Under the pieces are notes generated by a model. The model was not told where the DNA came from, did not search any database, and worked only from the letters and a program-made list of their open reading frames with translations. 64,000 bases of DNA from assembly GCF_014145675.1 (NCBI RefSeq), contig NZ_JACGZW010000001.1, positions 806,001 through 870,000 of the forward strand. The letters run 5' to 3'. Of the stretch, positions 9,058 through 18,423 are shown in pieces. Position 1 is the first letter of the stretch, and every line of letters begins with the position of its first letter. The position numbers and the translations under genes were made by a program. The stretch comes from Amycolatopsis dendrobii. GTDB lineage: Bacteria; Actinomycetota; Actinomycetes; Mycobacteriales; Pseudonocardiaceae.

Positions 9058-10004
9058 CCGGCCACCTCCGTGCCCAGCGTCTGCAGGTGCGCCATCGAGC
9101 CGTAGCGGGCTTGCAGATTGGCGAATTCCGTCTCGTCGTGGAAGTGCAGCGCGCCCGCGCCGAACTGCTTGGCGACCTCGACCGCGTAGCGCGCGGCGGC
9201 CGCGATGTCCGTCTCGTGGCTGGCCCCGGTCGCGCAGCCCGCCACCGTCGCCGCCGAGGTGATCGCCAGCCCGGCGACCGGCGCGTCCGTCGCGGTCGCC
9301 GGCTGCAGGATCGAGTTCAGGTGGTAGACGCCGTTGCCGTAGGGCGTGATGTCCTGCGTGGTGATCGGGTAGGTCACCAGCGGCGCACCGGTCACCGCTT
9401 CCAGCAGTTCGCCGAGGCCCTCGGAGACCCGCAGGATGTAGCCGCTGCGCACGGTCGGGGAAAGGGCGAGCCCGCGGTGGTTGATCACCCGGTTGCCCTT
9501 GGTGGTGTCGATCGACAGCACGGCGGCCATCTCGTCGGACAGCTCGTAGCTGTTCATCGTGGCGATGTCGACCGGCGAGTTCATGAACGGCACCGGATCG
9601 TGCGGCAGGGTCGGCGCGTCCGGGCAGATGTGCGTCCCGATCAGCACGTCGCCGGCCAGCACGTCCCCGCGCGCCCGCATCGACAGCAGTTTGGCGGCAG
9701 CGGCGAGCGCCGCGGCGGCGCCGTCCCCGTCGGACACGAACCCGGTCACCTCCGGCCGGGCGCCGACCCCGCCGAGCCGCCCCACCACACCGAGCGTGGG
9801 CGCGTCGCCGCCCGCCGTGCGGCCGCGGCTGCCGGACACGCGCACCCGGACGAAATCGGTCTTCCCGGCGGGGCCGGGCACCGTCGTGATCTCCGCGCCG
9901 CTGCCGTCCGCGCCGGCGACGGCGTCGAGGTAGGCGACGACCTCTTTCCCGGTCACCGCCGGGTCGTCGAGGATTTCGAGCAGTTCCAGGACGTGTTTGA
10001 GCAT
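9054..10004 (-). CDS. DUF1177-like protein of unknown function, first gene of the permease/peptidase operon
   Basis: A 316-residue soluble protein without signal peptide or membrane helices. I assign it to the DUF1177 family from overall resemblance; the family has no firm biochemical role that I know of. Strongly patterned segments suggest an enzyme: GTHICPDAPTLPHDPVPFM (histidines and acidic residues), LSIDTTKGNRVINHRGLALS, TYPITTQDITPYGNGVYH, and SHETD near residue 269. These could form a metal site. It opens an operon with an NCS1 permease, an M20 peptidase and PepE, all with stop/start overlaps or short gaps, and faces a divergent IclR regulator. A role in degrading the compound imported by the permease is likely. 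Confidence 0.62.
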   Translation of the reverse strand: MLKHVLELLEILDDPAVTGKEVVAYLDAVAGADGSGAEITTVPGPAGKTDFVRVRVSGSRGRTAGGDAPTLGVVGRLGGVGARPEVTGFVSDGDGAAAALAAAAKLLSMRARGDVLAGDVLIGTHICPDAPTLPHDPVPFMNSPVDIATMNSYELSDEMAAVLSIDTTKGNRVINHRGLALSPTVRSGYILRVSEGLGELLEAVTGAPLVTYPITTQDITPYGNGVYHLNSILQPATATDAPVAGLAITSAATVAGCATGASHETDIAAAARYAVEVAKQFGAGALHFHDETEFANLQARYGSMAHLQTLGTEVAG

Positions 10005-10039
10005 GTGGTTCCTCTGGAGAGTTCAAGGCCGCCGGGGAT

Positions 10040-10050
10040 TGGTCCGACCA
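10040..10050. promoter_or_regulatory. Candidate IclR operator in the divergent promoter
   Basis: TGGTC-C-GACCA is a 5-bp perfect inverted repeat in the 104-bp gap between the DUF1177-like operon and iclR. Size and position fit an IclR-type operator, but the repeat is short and this is tentative. Confidence 0.35.
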
Positions 10051-10108
10051 GATTCCGTCCGGGCGCCCCGGCTTTACAAACATTTCCCGTTATTCGCACA
10101 ATGGCCGG

Positions 10109-10903
10109 ATGCCGGACCCCGACGACCGCGCCACCCCGCCCGGCCTGCCGCAGACCGCGGACCGCGCGCTGCAAGTGCTGCTCGCGTTCGACCGCACCCG
10201 CCCGGAATGGGGCGTCACCGCGGTGGCCCGCGAGTTCGGGCTGCACACGTCGATCGCCCAGCGGCTCCTGGCCGTGCTGGCCCACCGCGGTTTCCTCGTC
10301 CGCGACGACAGCACCCGCAAGTACCGGATCGGCCCGGCCGCTCTCCACCTTGGCCGCTTGTGGGACCGGGCCGGGGCGCTGGACCTGCTGGTGATCCCGG
10401 TCCTGTCGGATCTCGCCGCCCAGACCGGACACGCCGCCCTGCTGTCCCTGCCCGACGGCGCGCACACCCGGTGCATGCTGGCCGCCGAAGGCGCGGACGG
10501 CCGCCTGCGCGGCTATTCGCTGGTCGGCGAGCTGTACCCGGCGCACGCGGGCGCGACCAGCAAGGCGTACTTCGCGTTCCTGCCCGAGGAAGAGCGCGAC
10601 CGCCTGTTCGCCGACCGCCCGATGGCCCGGTTCACCCCGGATACGGTCACCGACCTCGCCGTCCTGCGGGAGCAGCTGGCCGAGGTCGCTCAGCGAGGCT
10701 GGGCGTTCACGACCGGCGAGTACGACACCGGGGTGGCGACGCTCGCGGTGCCGGTGTTCTTGCGCGGGGAACCGTACGGGAGCTTGTCCGTGGGGTGGTC
10801 TTCCTCGCGCTTTGAGCACGATCCGGAGCAGTGGGTGGAGCTTTTGCGGCGCGGCGCGGATTTGATCGAACTGCGGCTCTCCCGGCCGGTTCCTCGGCGG
10901 TGA
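10109..10903 (+). CDS. IclR family transcriptional regulator
   Basis: 264 residues. The N-terminal winged helix runs from QTADRALQVLLAFDRTRPEWGVTAVAREFGLHTSIAQRLLAVLAHRGFL (about residues 15-62), followed by YRIGPAALHLG. The C-terminal effector domain includes HAGATSKAYFAFL and GWAFTTGEYDTGVATLAVPVF, both standard IclR blocks. It is divergent from the DUF1177/NCS1/M20/PepE operon and is its probable regulator, with the operated compound or a breakdown product as the ligand. Its stop lies 6 nt from the convergent glycosyltransferase stop. Confidence 0.88.
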   Translation: MPDPDDRATPPGLPQTADRALQVLLAFDRTRPEWGVTAVAREFGLHTSIAQRLLAVLAHRGFLVRDDSTRKYRIGPAALHLGRLWDRAGALDLLVIPVLSDLAAQTGHAALLSLPDGAHTRCMLAAEGADGRLRGYSLVGELYPAHAGATSKAYFAFLPEEERDRLFADRPMARFTPDTVTDLAVLREQLAEVAQRGWAFTTGEYDTGVATLAVPVFLRGEPYGSLSVGWSSSRFEHDPEQWVELLRRGADLIELRLSRPVPRR

Positions 10904-10909
10904 ACCGCC

Positions 10910-12076
10910 TCAGCGCAGTCCTTCAAGGTCAGCAGCGAATCGGTCGAGCGAAGGCAGGGCGAGGATCTGGCGTTGCAGTCCGCGCGCGGCGAGCCGGCAG
11001 GACGGTTTGTCCATGACCTGGCTGAGCGCGGAGGCCAGCTTGTCCGGGGTCAGCCCCGCAGTGTCCACCTGGATGCCCGCTCCCAGCTCTTCGACGCGGG
11101 CGGCGTTGGCGGGCTGGTCGGCGAATAGCGGCAAGGCCGTCATCGGCACGCCGCGGGAGAGCGCTTCCCGGATCCCGCTGAACCCAGCGTGGGTGAGGAA
11201 GACGTCGCACGCGCCCAGCAGCAATTGTTGCTGCACGTATGGCACGAAGCACACGTTCGCCGGGCGCGGGCCAGTCCAGGCCGCCGGGTCGTGGCCGAGC
11301 GCGACGACGGCGCGGATCGGCAACCTGCCCAGTGCTTCGGCTGCGATCGTCAGCAGGCGCGATTCGGCGGACAGCAGCGTGCGCACGTTGGAGCCAAGGC
11401 TCATCAGCACCAGCGGCGCGTCGGCGGGCAACTCCGCGATTGAGGCGTCGAGCGGATCGCCGGACTGGTCGGGCAAGCGGTAGCAGCGGTGCCGGGAGGT
11501 CCGCGACCCTTGCGGGTACCACGATTCGGGCAGCAGGCCCGCGACGATCCTCCCGTACGCCGGAGCCAGGGACGCGATCGCGGGGAGGCCGAACTTCGCG
11601 CGCACGACGTTGAGCCGTTTGACGAGATCCGGCACCAGTCGCACGATCAGCGGCGCGATGTCGAGCACCGCCAGTTCGGCGCCGAGTATCTCGGCGGCAA
11701 GGAAGCCGCCGTACTCGTTGGTCTCCCGGACGATCACGTCCGGGCGCCACGGCTCCGCGACGTCGAGCAGGTTCGCGGTGAAGGTCGCGGTCATGCCTTC
11801 GTGGAACAGCGGAACGCTGATCGGACCGGATAGCTCGGGGCACCACCCGCGCAGCTGTTCTTGAGGCATGCCTATCGTTTCCGGCTGGATCTCTTCGGGT
11901 GCCAGGACCTCCGGCAGCACCAGCACCGGAACGCCGAGCCGTTCGAGTTCCGCACGCATCGCGCCGCCGGTGGCGATCGCGACCTCGTGCCCGGCCCGGC
12001 GCAGCGCGTTCGCCATCGGGACGAGGGCCGGTACGAGATGCGAGCGGATCGGCAAACCGGTCAGCAGGACACGCAT
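10910..12076 (-). CDS. MGT-type glycosyltransferase (GT1 family, macrolide glycosyltransferase-like)
   Basis: 388 residues with two Rossmann-like halves (GT-B fold). The N-terminal MRVLLTGLPIRSHLVPALVPMANALRRAGHEV is the acceptor-binding half. The sugar-nucleotide motif is FLTHAGFSGIREALSRGVPMTALPLFADQPANAARVEELGAG, the usual H.G..S..EAL..GVP.......DQ. signature. ATG at 12074-12076 follows GGAGGAG. Such enzymes glycosylate antibiotics or other lipophilic aglycones; no polyketide genes are nearby, so self-resistance or detoxification of exogenous compounds is possible. It is divergent from a LuxR regulator. Confidence 0.85.
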   Translation of the reverse strand: MRVLLTGLPIRSHLVPALVPMANALRRAGHEVAIATGGAMRAELERLGVPVLVLPEVLAPEEIQPETIGMPQEQLRGWCPELSGPISVPLFHEGMTATFTANLLDVAEPWRPDVIVRETNEYGGFLAAEILGAELAVLDIAPLIVRLVPDLVKRLNVVRAKFGLPAIASLAPAYGRIVAGLLPESWYPQGSRTSRHRCYRLPDQSGDPLDASIAELPADAPLVLMSLGSNVRTLLSAESRLLTIAAEALGRLPIRAVVALGHDPAAWTGPRPANVCFVPYVQQQLLLGACDVFLTHAGFSGIREALSRGVPMTALPLFADQPANAARVEELGAGIQVDTAGLTPDKLASALSQVMDKPSCRLAARGLQRQILALPSLDRFAADLEGLR

Positions 12077-12240
12077 CGGAAGACTCCTCCAGAGTTCAGT
12101 CGCCTTCAACGAAGGCGGCCCAGCTCGTCAGGCTGGCACAGTTCCGGCGCGCCGCGGCATACCAAGAATTAGGGGGTGCCAACACGTTCGGTTGTTTCGA
12201 GAGAGGTCCGCGGAAAACTTTGTTGCCGGTCCGGTGCGAG

Positions 12241-12258
12241 GCGACCACGCTTGGTCGC
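12241..12258. promoter_or_regulatory. Inverted repeat abutting the LuxR start codon
   Basis: GCGACCA-CGCT-TGGTCGC is a perfect 7-bp inverted repeat ending exactly where the ATG at 12259 begins. It may be an autoregulatory operator, or an RNA hairpin that masks the start, since no Shine-Dalgarno sequence is visible there. Confidence 0.45.
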
Positions 12259-13245
12259 ATGGGCGAGGTGGCGGAGTGTTCGCTGGGCACCGTGCACGAG
12301 GCGGTCGAGCAGGGCGCGAGCTCGGACGCGGTGGCAGAAGCGTTGTCCCGCGCTCTGGTGCCGCTGGTAGCGCACGACGCGTTGCGCGTAGCCGCGACGA
12401 ACCCAGCAGCCGAGTTCGGACCGGCGGCCTTCAGCTTCTGGCACAAGTTCGACCCTGGCCTCGGGTTGGCGCTGCTGCACCGTGCGTACGCCTGCGGCAA
12501 CCAGAGCGCGCCGCAGGTGCCGGGCGACGACTTGTACCGCGCGTACGGCGTCGGCAGTGAACTGCTGGTCCCGATCCGGGACCGCCGGGGTGCCTGGGGC
12601 ACGCTGGAGTTGCTGCGCTCCCACGGCGGCAGGCAATTCGACGCCGAGGACGCACGCCGCGCAGTCCGGCTGGGCCCGGCGCTGGCGCGCGTTCTGCGCC
12701 AGTACGTCACTGCGGGGCCGCTGGCGCCGCGGGCGCCGATGCTGGCTCCTGGAGTGATCCTCGTGGGCCCGGACCACCGGATGCGCGCGGCCACACCCGA
12801 GGCCTACGCCTGGCGGGAACATCTGCGAACCAGCCGCCGCACACCGGACTTCACCGATGCCGCGCACTTGGCCGGGTTGTCGTTGCAAACCCGTCGGCGC
12901 CTGAACGACCCGCACGCCCGCCGCCCCGTGCTGGCCGCGCCCGCCGCCAGCCACGGCCGGTGGGTCGGCTGCCACGCACAACCTCTCGACGATGACTCCG
13001 GCGACGTGGCCGTAGTGATCGAAGCGCTTACCGGCAAGCGGCTGCTGCCGTCGTTCTGCGACTGGTACAGCCTCACTCCCCGCGAGCGCCAGATAGTCCA
13101 CCAGCTGTGCGAGGGCGCGGCAGCCAAGCACATCGCTCGGAGTCTCGGCCTGTCGGTGCACACCGTGAACGAGCACCTGAAGGCAGTCTTCCGCAAGACA
13201 GCCGCCGGTGGCCGGGACGAACTCGTCGCGGCGATCACCAGCTGA
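12259..13245 (+). CDS. LuxR-type transcriptional regulator with GAF-like N-terminal domain
   Basis: 328 residues if the ATG at 12259 is used. Residues about 60-150 (DLYRAYGVGSELLVPIRDRRGAWGTLELLRS, then QFDAEDARRAVRLGPALARVL) look like a GAF sensor domain. The C-terminus carries a full LuxR helix-turn-helix: LTPRERQIVHQLCEGAAAKHIARSLGLSVHTVNEHLKAVFRKTAAGGRDELVAA. No receiver or ATPase domain is present. It is divergent from the MGT glycosyltransferase (183-bp gap), which is its likely target. The start is uncertain because no ribosome site precedes it; a TTG further upstream is an alternative. Confidence 0.8.
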   Translation: MGEVAECSLGTVHEAVEQGASSDAVAEALSRALVPLVAHDALRVAATNPAAEFGPAAFSFWHKFDPGLGLALLHRAYACGNQSAPQVPGDDLYRAYGVGSELLVPIRDRRGAWGTLELLRSHGGRQFDAEDARRAVRLGPALARVLRQYVTAGPLAPRAPMLAPGVILVGPDHRMRAATPEAYAWREHLRTSRRTPDFTDAAHLAGLSLQTRRRLNDPHARRPVLAAPAASHGRWVGCHAQPLDDDSGDVAVVIEALTGKRLLPSFCDWYSLTPRERQIVHQLCEGAAAKHIARSLGLSVHTVNEHLKAVFRKTAAGGRDELVAAITS

Positions 13246-13343
13246 CGAAGCCGCCGGCAGACGTCGGCACGCCGCGCGCGAGGTCACCCGTCAGCCCCGC
13301 CCTTGCTCGCACCAGTTCCGAAACAAAGCCTTGACCAGCCGCG

Positions 13344-13357
13344 TGTTATCGCTAACA
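13344..13357. promoter_or_regulatory. Operator for the LacI-type arabinose regulator (copy 1)
   Basis: TGTTATCGCTAACA lies 43 bp before the regulator start. It matches the perfect copy at 14462-14475 in 13 of 14 positions and suggests autoregulation. Confidence 0.7.
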
Positions 13358-13399
13358 TTGCCATGCTCACGCCGCGGACTTCAGCGAGGAGGTGCGGAC

Positions 13400-14416
13400 A
13401 TGCCCGCCGACGGGTCTTCAGCCAAACGCCAGCCCGGGCTTGCCGAAGTGGCGGCGATGGCGGGTGTTTCGCACATGACCGTCTCCCGGGTCGTCAACGA
13501 CACCGGGCCGGTTCGCGCGGAGACGCGGGCTCGGGTGCTCGCCGCGGTCGAGGAGTTGGGGTATCGGCCGAACTCGGCGGCCAGGACGTTGGCCACCGGG
13601 CGGTCGAGCGTGCTCGGCGTCGTGGCGCTGGAGTCCAATTTGTACGGTCCGGCGAGCACGCTGTACGGGATCGAGCACGCCGCCCGCGAGGAGGGCTACG
13701 GCGTCACGATCTCCAGCGTCAGCCGGCCGCGGCGGTCGACTTTCGCCGAGGCGGTGGACAATCTGCGGCGGCAGGCGGTCGGCGGGATCGTGGTGATCGC
13801 GCCGCACGTCGCGGCAGGCGAGGCGTTGCGGCAGGTGACCGGCGACATTCCGATGGTCGCGGTCGGCGGCGGCGAATCGGTTCCGGTGCCGGTGATCTCG
13901 GTCGACCAGTACGACGGGGCCCGCCGGGTGACCGAGCATCTGCTGTCGCTCGGGCACGAAACGGTGTGGCACGTCGCGGGGCCGGAGGACTGGCTGGAAT
14001 CGCTGGAGCGCGAGCGCGGCTGGCGGGAAGCGCTCGAGCGGCGCGGGGCGCGGGTGCCGCCGCCGTTGCGCGGGGACTGGAGTCCTCGGTCCGGCTACGA
14101 CGCGGGACGTCGGCTGGTCGCCGAAGGATCGCCGGACGCGGTGTTCGTCGCGAACGACCAGATGGCGCTCGGCGTGCTGCGCGCGTTCGCCGAGGCGGGC
14201 CTCTCGGTACCGGGCCAGGTTCGCGTGGCCGGGTTCGACGACGTGCCGGAGGCGGCGTACTTCAGCCCGCCGCTGACCACCGTCCGGCAGGACTTCATCG
14301 AGGTCGGACGACGGACGTTCAAGCTGCTCGTCGAACGCATGGACGGCGGCGACCCCGGCGTCCGCCATCTCGTCGCACCCGATCTGATCGTCCGGGACAG
14401 CACCGGGCCCCGGTAG
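13400..14416 (+). CDS. LacI family regulator of L-arabinose utilisation
   Basis: 338 residues. The N-terminal helix-turn-helix and hinge read GLAEVAAMAGVSHMTVSRVVNDTGPVRAETRARVLAAVEELGYRPNSAARTLATG. The periplasmic-binding-like effector domain follows (VLGVVALESNLYGPAST... up to VAGFDDVPEAAYFSPPLTTVRQDF). ATG at 13400 is preceded by GAGGAGG. The gene lies upstream of araB-araD-araA and the sugar ABC importer on the same strand, and near-identical palindromes (TGTTAGCGCTAACA type) precede both it and araB. It is functionally comparable to AraR, although Bacillus AraR is a GntR/LacI chimera; this one is a plain LacI-type protein. L-arabinose or a derivative is the expected inducer. Confidence 0.87.
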   Translation: MPADGSSAKRQPGLAEVAAMAGVSHMTVSRVVNDTGPVRAETRARVLAAVEELGYRPNSAARTLATGRSSVLGVVALESNLYGPASTLYGIEHAAREEGYGVTISSVSRPRRSTFAEAVDNLRRQAVGGIVVIAPHVAAGEALRQVTGDIPMVAVGGGESVPVPVISVDQYDGARRVTEHLLSLGHETVWHVAGPEDWLESLERERGWREALERRGARVPPPLRGDWSPRSGYDAGRRLVAEGSPDAVFVANDQMALGVLRAFAEAGLSVPGQVRVAGFDDVPEAAYFSPPLTTVRQDFIEVGRRTFKLLVERMDGGDPGVRHLVAPDLIVRDSTGPR

Positions 14417-14461
14417 CAGCACTGCACGACCGCCTCTGGACAACCGGTCGGCACCTCCGAA

Positions 14462-14475
14462 TGTTAGCGCTAACA
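14462..14475. promoter_or_regulatory. Operator for the LacI-type arabinose regulator (copy 2, perfect palindrome)
   Basis: TGTTAGCGCTAACA is a perfect 14-bp palindrome with the central CG step typical of LacI-family operators, 42 bp upstream of the araB start at 14518. It should repress the araBDA-ABC operon. Confidence 0.78.
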
Positions 14476-14517
14476 GCCGGGCGGCAACTCGTCGCGCGGC
14501 GTGGAATCCGGAAGGAA

Positions 14518-16197
14518 ATGCCTCCAGTGCCAGCAGATTCCCTCGTCGTCGGCATCGACTTCGGCACCCTGTCCGGACGCGCGGTGGTCGTCCGGGTGCG
14601 CGACGGCGCCGAACTGGGGACCGCCGTGACCGAGTACCGGCACGGGGTCGTCGACGACCGGCTTCCCGCCACGGCCGAGGAGTTGCCGCCGGGCTGGGCG
14701 TTGCAGGTTCCGTCGGATTACGTGGACGTCCTGCGCACGGCCGTGCCCGCCGCGCTGGCCGAAGCGGGCGCCGATCCGCACGACGTGATCGGCATCGGCA
14801 CCGATTTCACGGCCTGCACGATGATCCCGGCCACCGCGGACGGCACTCCCTTGTCCGAACTGCCGGAGTTCGCGGGCAATCCGCACGCCTACGTGAAACT
14901 GTGGCGGCATCACGCCGCGCAACCGCAGGCCGATCGCATCAACACCCTCGCCCGCGAACGCGCCGAACGGTGGCTGCCGCGGTACGGCGGGCTGATCTCG
15001 TCGGAATGGGAGTTCGCCAAGGCGCTGCAGCTGTTCGAGGAAGCCCCCGAGGTTTACCGGGCCATGCGGCATTGGGTCGAGGCGGCGGACTGGATCGTCT
15101 GGCAGCTCACCGGTACCTACGTCCGCAACGCCTGCACGGCCGGATACAAGGGGATCTACCAGGACGGCTGCTATCCGAGCCGGGAATTCCTCCGAAGCCT
15201 CAACCCCGGCTTCGAGTCCTTTGTGCACGACAAGCTCGACCGTCCGGTCGGCCGGCTCGGCTCGCTCGCCGGGAAGCTCAGCCCGGAGGCCGCGGCCTGG
15301 ACCGGGCTGCCCGCCGGGATCGCGGTAGCGGTCGGGAACGTCGACGCGCACGTCACCGCGCCGGCCGCGCAGGCGGTCGAGCCGGGCCAGATGGTCGCGA
15401 TCATGGGCACGTCGACCTGCCACGTCATGAACGGCGCCGACCTGCGCGAGGTCCCGGGCATGTGCGGGGTCGTCGACGGCGGCATCGTCCCCGGGCTCTG
15501 GGGCTACGAAGCGGGCCAGAGCGGGGTCGGCGACATCTTCGGCTGGTTCGTCGAGCATTGCGTCCCCCAGTCCTGTTCGGATGCCGCGGGATCGGAAGGA
15601 CTCCACGCATTCCTGACCCGGCTCGCGGCTCAGCAGGAGATCGGCGAGCACGGCCTGGTCGCACTCGACTGGCACAGCGGCAACCGGTCGGTCCTGGTCG
15701 ACCACGAGCTGTCCGGCGTGCTCGTCGGGCAGACCCTGAGCACCCGGCCCGAGCACGTCTACCGGGCGCTGCTGGAAGCCACCGCGTTCGGCACGCGCAA
15801 GATCATCGAGACCTTCGAGGCCGCGGGAGTTCCGGTCACCGAGCTGATCGTCGCGGGCGGCCTGACCAAGAACCCGCTGCTGATGCAGATCTACGCCGAC
15901 GTCACCGGCCTCCCGCTCTCGGTGATCGGCTCGGCGCAAGGACCCGCGCTCGGCTCGGCGATCCACGCCGCGGTCGCCGCCGGCGCTTACCCCGACGTGC
16001 GCGCAGCCGCCGCGGCGATGGGCTCGGTCCAGCGGATGGCACACCAACCGGTGCTGGCGAATGTGTCCGCCTACGACGAGCTGTACGCGGAATACACCGC
16101 GCTGCACGACTATTTCGGCCGCGGCGGCAACGACGTGCTGCACCGTCTCGCCGCGCGCCGCCGCGAACTGGCCACTGTCGCGAAAGGACAGAACTGA
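14518..16197 (+). CDS. araB: Ribulokinase
   Basis: 559 residues (E. coli AraB 566), FGGY kinase family. It phosphorylates L-ribulose to L-ribulose 5-phosphate. The N-terminal ATPase motif is VVGIDFGTLSGRAVVV. Family blocks DFTACTMIP, the MGTSTCHVM phosphate loop, WEFAKALQLFEEAPEVY and AGGLTKNPLLMQIYADVTG are all present. The ATG at 14518 sits only 1-2 nt after GGAAGGAA; a GTG at 14527 has better spacing and is an alternative start. It is the first gene of araB-araD-araA-ABC, with an operator upstream, and its stop shares one base with the araD start (TGATG). Confidence 0.93.
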   Translation: MPPVPADSLVVGIDFGTLSGRAVVVRVRDGAELGTAVTEYRHGVVDDRLPATAEELPPGWALQVPSDYVDVLRTAVPAALAEAGADPHDVIGIGTDFTACTMIPATADGTPLSELPEFAGNPHAYVKLWRHHAAQPQADRINTLARERAERWLPRYGGLISSEWEFAKALQLFEEAPEVYRAMRHWVEAADWIVWQLTGTYVRNACTAGYKGIYQDGCYPSREFLRSLNPGFESFVHDKLDRPVGRLGSLAGKLSPEAAAWTGLPAGIAVAVGNVDAHVTAPAAQAVEPGQMVAIMGTSTCHVMNGADLREVPGMCGVVDGGIVPGLWGYEAGQSGVGDIFGWFVEHCVPQSCSDAAGSEGLHAFLTRLAAQQEIGEHGLVALDWHSGNRSVLVDHELSGVLVGQTLSTRPEHVYRALLEATAFGTRKIIETFEAAGVPVTELIVAGGLTKNPLLMQIYADVTGLPLSVIGSAQGPALGSAIHAAVAAGAYPDVRAAAAAMGSVQRMAHQPVLANVSAYDELYAEYTALHDYFGRGGNDVLHRLAARRRELATVAKGQN

Positions 16198-16874
16198 TGA
16201 CGCTGACCGCTCAGGCGCGCGGGACGATCGCGGAGCTGAGGGAATCCGTCGCGCGGCTGCACAGCGAGCTGACGCGCAACGAGCTGGTCGTCTGGACCGC
16301 GGGCAACGTATCGGCGCGGGTGCCCGGCGAGGACCTGATGGTGATCAAGCCGTCCGGAGTGTCCTATGACGACCTGAGCGCCGACACCATGGTCGTCACC
16401 GACCTGCACGGCAAGCTCGTGCACGGCGAACTCGCCCCGTCCTCCGACACCGCCGCGCACGCCTACGTCTACCGGCATCTGCCCGGGGTCGGCGGGGTCG
16501 TGCACACGCATTCGACCTACGCCACGGCCTGGGCCGCGCGCGGCGAGCCGATCCCGTGCGTGCTCACGATGATCGCCGACGAGTTCGGCGGCGAGATCCC
16601 GGTCGGCCCGTTCGCGTTGATCGGCGACGACTCGATCGGCCGCGGCCTCGTGGAAACCCTGCGCGCCACCCGCTCCCCCGCGGTCCTGATGCGCAACCAC
16701 GGCCCGTTCACCGTCGGCCGCAGTGCCCGGGACGCGGTGAAGGCCGCGGTGATGGTCGAGGACGTGGCCCGCACCGTCCACATCGCACACCAGCTCGGCA
16801 CGCCCGTCCCGCTGTCGCGAACCGACGTCGACCGGCTGCACGCGCGCTACCAGAACGTCTACGGCCAGCGCTGA
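16197..16874 (+). CDS. araD: L-ribulose-5-phosphate 4-epimerase
   Basis: 225 residues, class II aldolase/epimerase family. It converts L-ribulose 5-phosphate to D-xylulose 5-phosphate. Visible motifs are [27 protein letters not shown] (phosphate-binding), [19 protein letters not shown] with zinc-ligand histidines, and [10 protein letters not shown] with the third histidine. The start is fixed by a one-base overlap with the araB stop. It sits between araB and araA in the operon. Confidence 0.92.
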   Translation: MTLTAQARGTIAELRESVARLHSELTRNELVVWTAGNVSARVPGEDLMVIKPSGVSYDDLSADTMVVTDLHGKLVHGELAPSSDTAAHAYVYRHLPGVGGVVHTHSTYATAWAARGEPIPCVLTMIADEFGGEIPVGPFALIGDDSIGRGLVETLRATRSPAVLMRNHGPFTVGRSARDAVKAAVMVEDVARTVHIAHQLGTPVPLSRTDVDRLHARYQNVYGQR

Positions 16875-16900
16875 ACCCGCTGAGCCAGCAAGGAGAACAG

Positions 16901-18406
16901 ATGATTTCCGCGACCAAGCCGCAGGTGTGGTTCCTCACCGGCAGCCAGGCGCTCTACGGCGAGGAGACCCTCGACCAGGTCGCCGGGCAGTCGCTGCGGA
17001 TCCGGCAGCTGCTGGCCGATTCCGGCGGGCTCCCGTGCGAGCTGGCCGGAAAACCGGTGCTGACCGAATCCGCCGGGATCCGGCAAGTGCTGCAAGAGGC
17101 CAACGCCGACCCCGCGTGCGTCGGAGTGATCGCGTGGATGCACACGTTCAGCCCGGCGAAGATGTGGATCAGCGGACTGGACGCGCTGCGCAAACCGTTG
17201 CTGCACCTGCACACCCAGCTCGACGCGGCGCTGCCGTGGGCCACTCTTGACATGGACTACATGAACCTCAACCAGGCCGCGCACGGCGACCGGGAGTTCG
17301 GGTTCGTCCAGACCCGGCTCGGGATCCCGCGCAAGACCGTCGCCGGGCACGCGGCCGATCCGGCGGTGATCGCCCGCATCGACGCCTGGGCGCGCGCGGC
17401 GATCGGCACCGCGCATCTGCGGACCTTGAAACTGGCCCGGTTCGGCGACAACATGCGCGACGTCGCGGTCACCGAAGGCGACAAGGTCGAGGCCGAGCTG
17501 CGGTTCGGGGTGTCGGTCAACACCTACGGCGTCACCGAACTCGCCGAGCGGGTCGCCGCGGCCGCTGACGCCGACGTCGACAGCCTGGTCGCGCAATACG
17601 CCGACGAGTACGCGCTCGCTCCGAAACTGGAGCGCGACGGTGAACGGCACGAGTCGCTGCGCTACGCCGCGCGAATCGAACTCGGCTTGCGGTCCTTTCT
17701 CGCCGAAGGCGGATTCGGCGCGTTCACCACGAACTTCGAGGATCTCGGCGGACTTCGCCAGCTGCCGGGACTGGCGGTGCAGCGGCTGATGGCCGACGGC
17801 TACGGTTTCGGCGGCGAGGGCGACTGGAAGACCTCCGCGCTGCTGGCGTCGGTGAAAGCGATGGGCCGCGACTCGGACCGCGGAACGTCCTTTATGGAGG
17901 ATTACACCTATCATTTCGGCCCCGGCGAACCCAAAATCCTCGGCGCGCACATGCTCGAAGTGTGCCCCAGCATCGCCGCGGACCGCCCGTCGTGCGAGAT
18001 CCACCCGCTCGGCATCGGCGGCCGCGAAGACCCGGTGCGGCTGGTCTTCGACGCCGCGCCCGGTCGCGGCGCGGTGCTCGGCCTGATCGACCTCGGCGAC
18101 CGATTCCGCTTGGTAGCCAACGAGATCGACGTCGTCCCGCCCGACGAGCCGCTGCCCAACCTGCCGGTGGCCCGCGCCGTGTGGAAGCCCGCGCCGTCGC
18201 TCGCCACGTCCGCGGAAGCGTGGATCACCGCGGGCGGACCGCACCACACCGTGCTCACCCAGGCGGTCGGCACCGAGACCGTGCGGGACTTCGCCCGGAT
18301 GCTCGACGTCGAACTGCTGGTCATCGACGAAACCACCACCACCGCGGACTTCAGCGACCGCATCCGCTGGAACCAGGCCTACCACCGGCTCGCCCAGGGT
18401 TTCTGA
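16901..18406 (+). CDS. araA: L-arabinose isomerase
   Basis: 501 residues (E. coli AraA 500). It isomerises L-arabinose to L-ribulose, Mn-dependent. Manganese and catalytic residues lie in recognisable blocks: [34 protein letters not shown] and [14 protein letters not shown] at 16901 has AAGGAG 5-8 nt upstream. Third gene of the arabinose operon, 26 nt after araD. Confidence 0.95.
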   Translation: MISATKPQVWFLTGSQALYGEETLDQVAGQSLRIRQLLADSGGLPCELAGKPVLTESAGIRQVLQEANADPACVGVIAWMHTFSPAKMWISGLDALRKPLLHLHTQLDAALPWATLDMDYMNLNQAAHGDREFGFVQTRLGIPRKTVAGHAADPAVIARIDAWARAAIGTAHLRTLKLARFGDNMRDVAVTEGDKVEAELRFGVSVNTYGVTELAERVAAAADADVDSLVAQYADEYALAPKLERDGERHESLRYAARIELGLRSFLAEGGFGAFTTNFEDLGGLRQLPGLAVQRLMADGYGFGGEGDWKTSALLASVKAMGRDSDRGTSFMEDYTYHFGPGEPKILGAHMLEVCPSIAADRPSCEIHPLGIGGREDPVRLVFDAAPGRGAVLGLIDLGDRFRLVANEIDVVPPDEPLPNLPVARAVWKPAPSLATSAEAWITAGGPHHTVLTQAVGTETVRDFARMLDVELLVIDETTTTADFSDRIRWNQAYHRLAQGF

Positions 18407-18423
18407 AAGAAGGAGAACGAACA

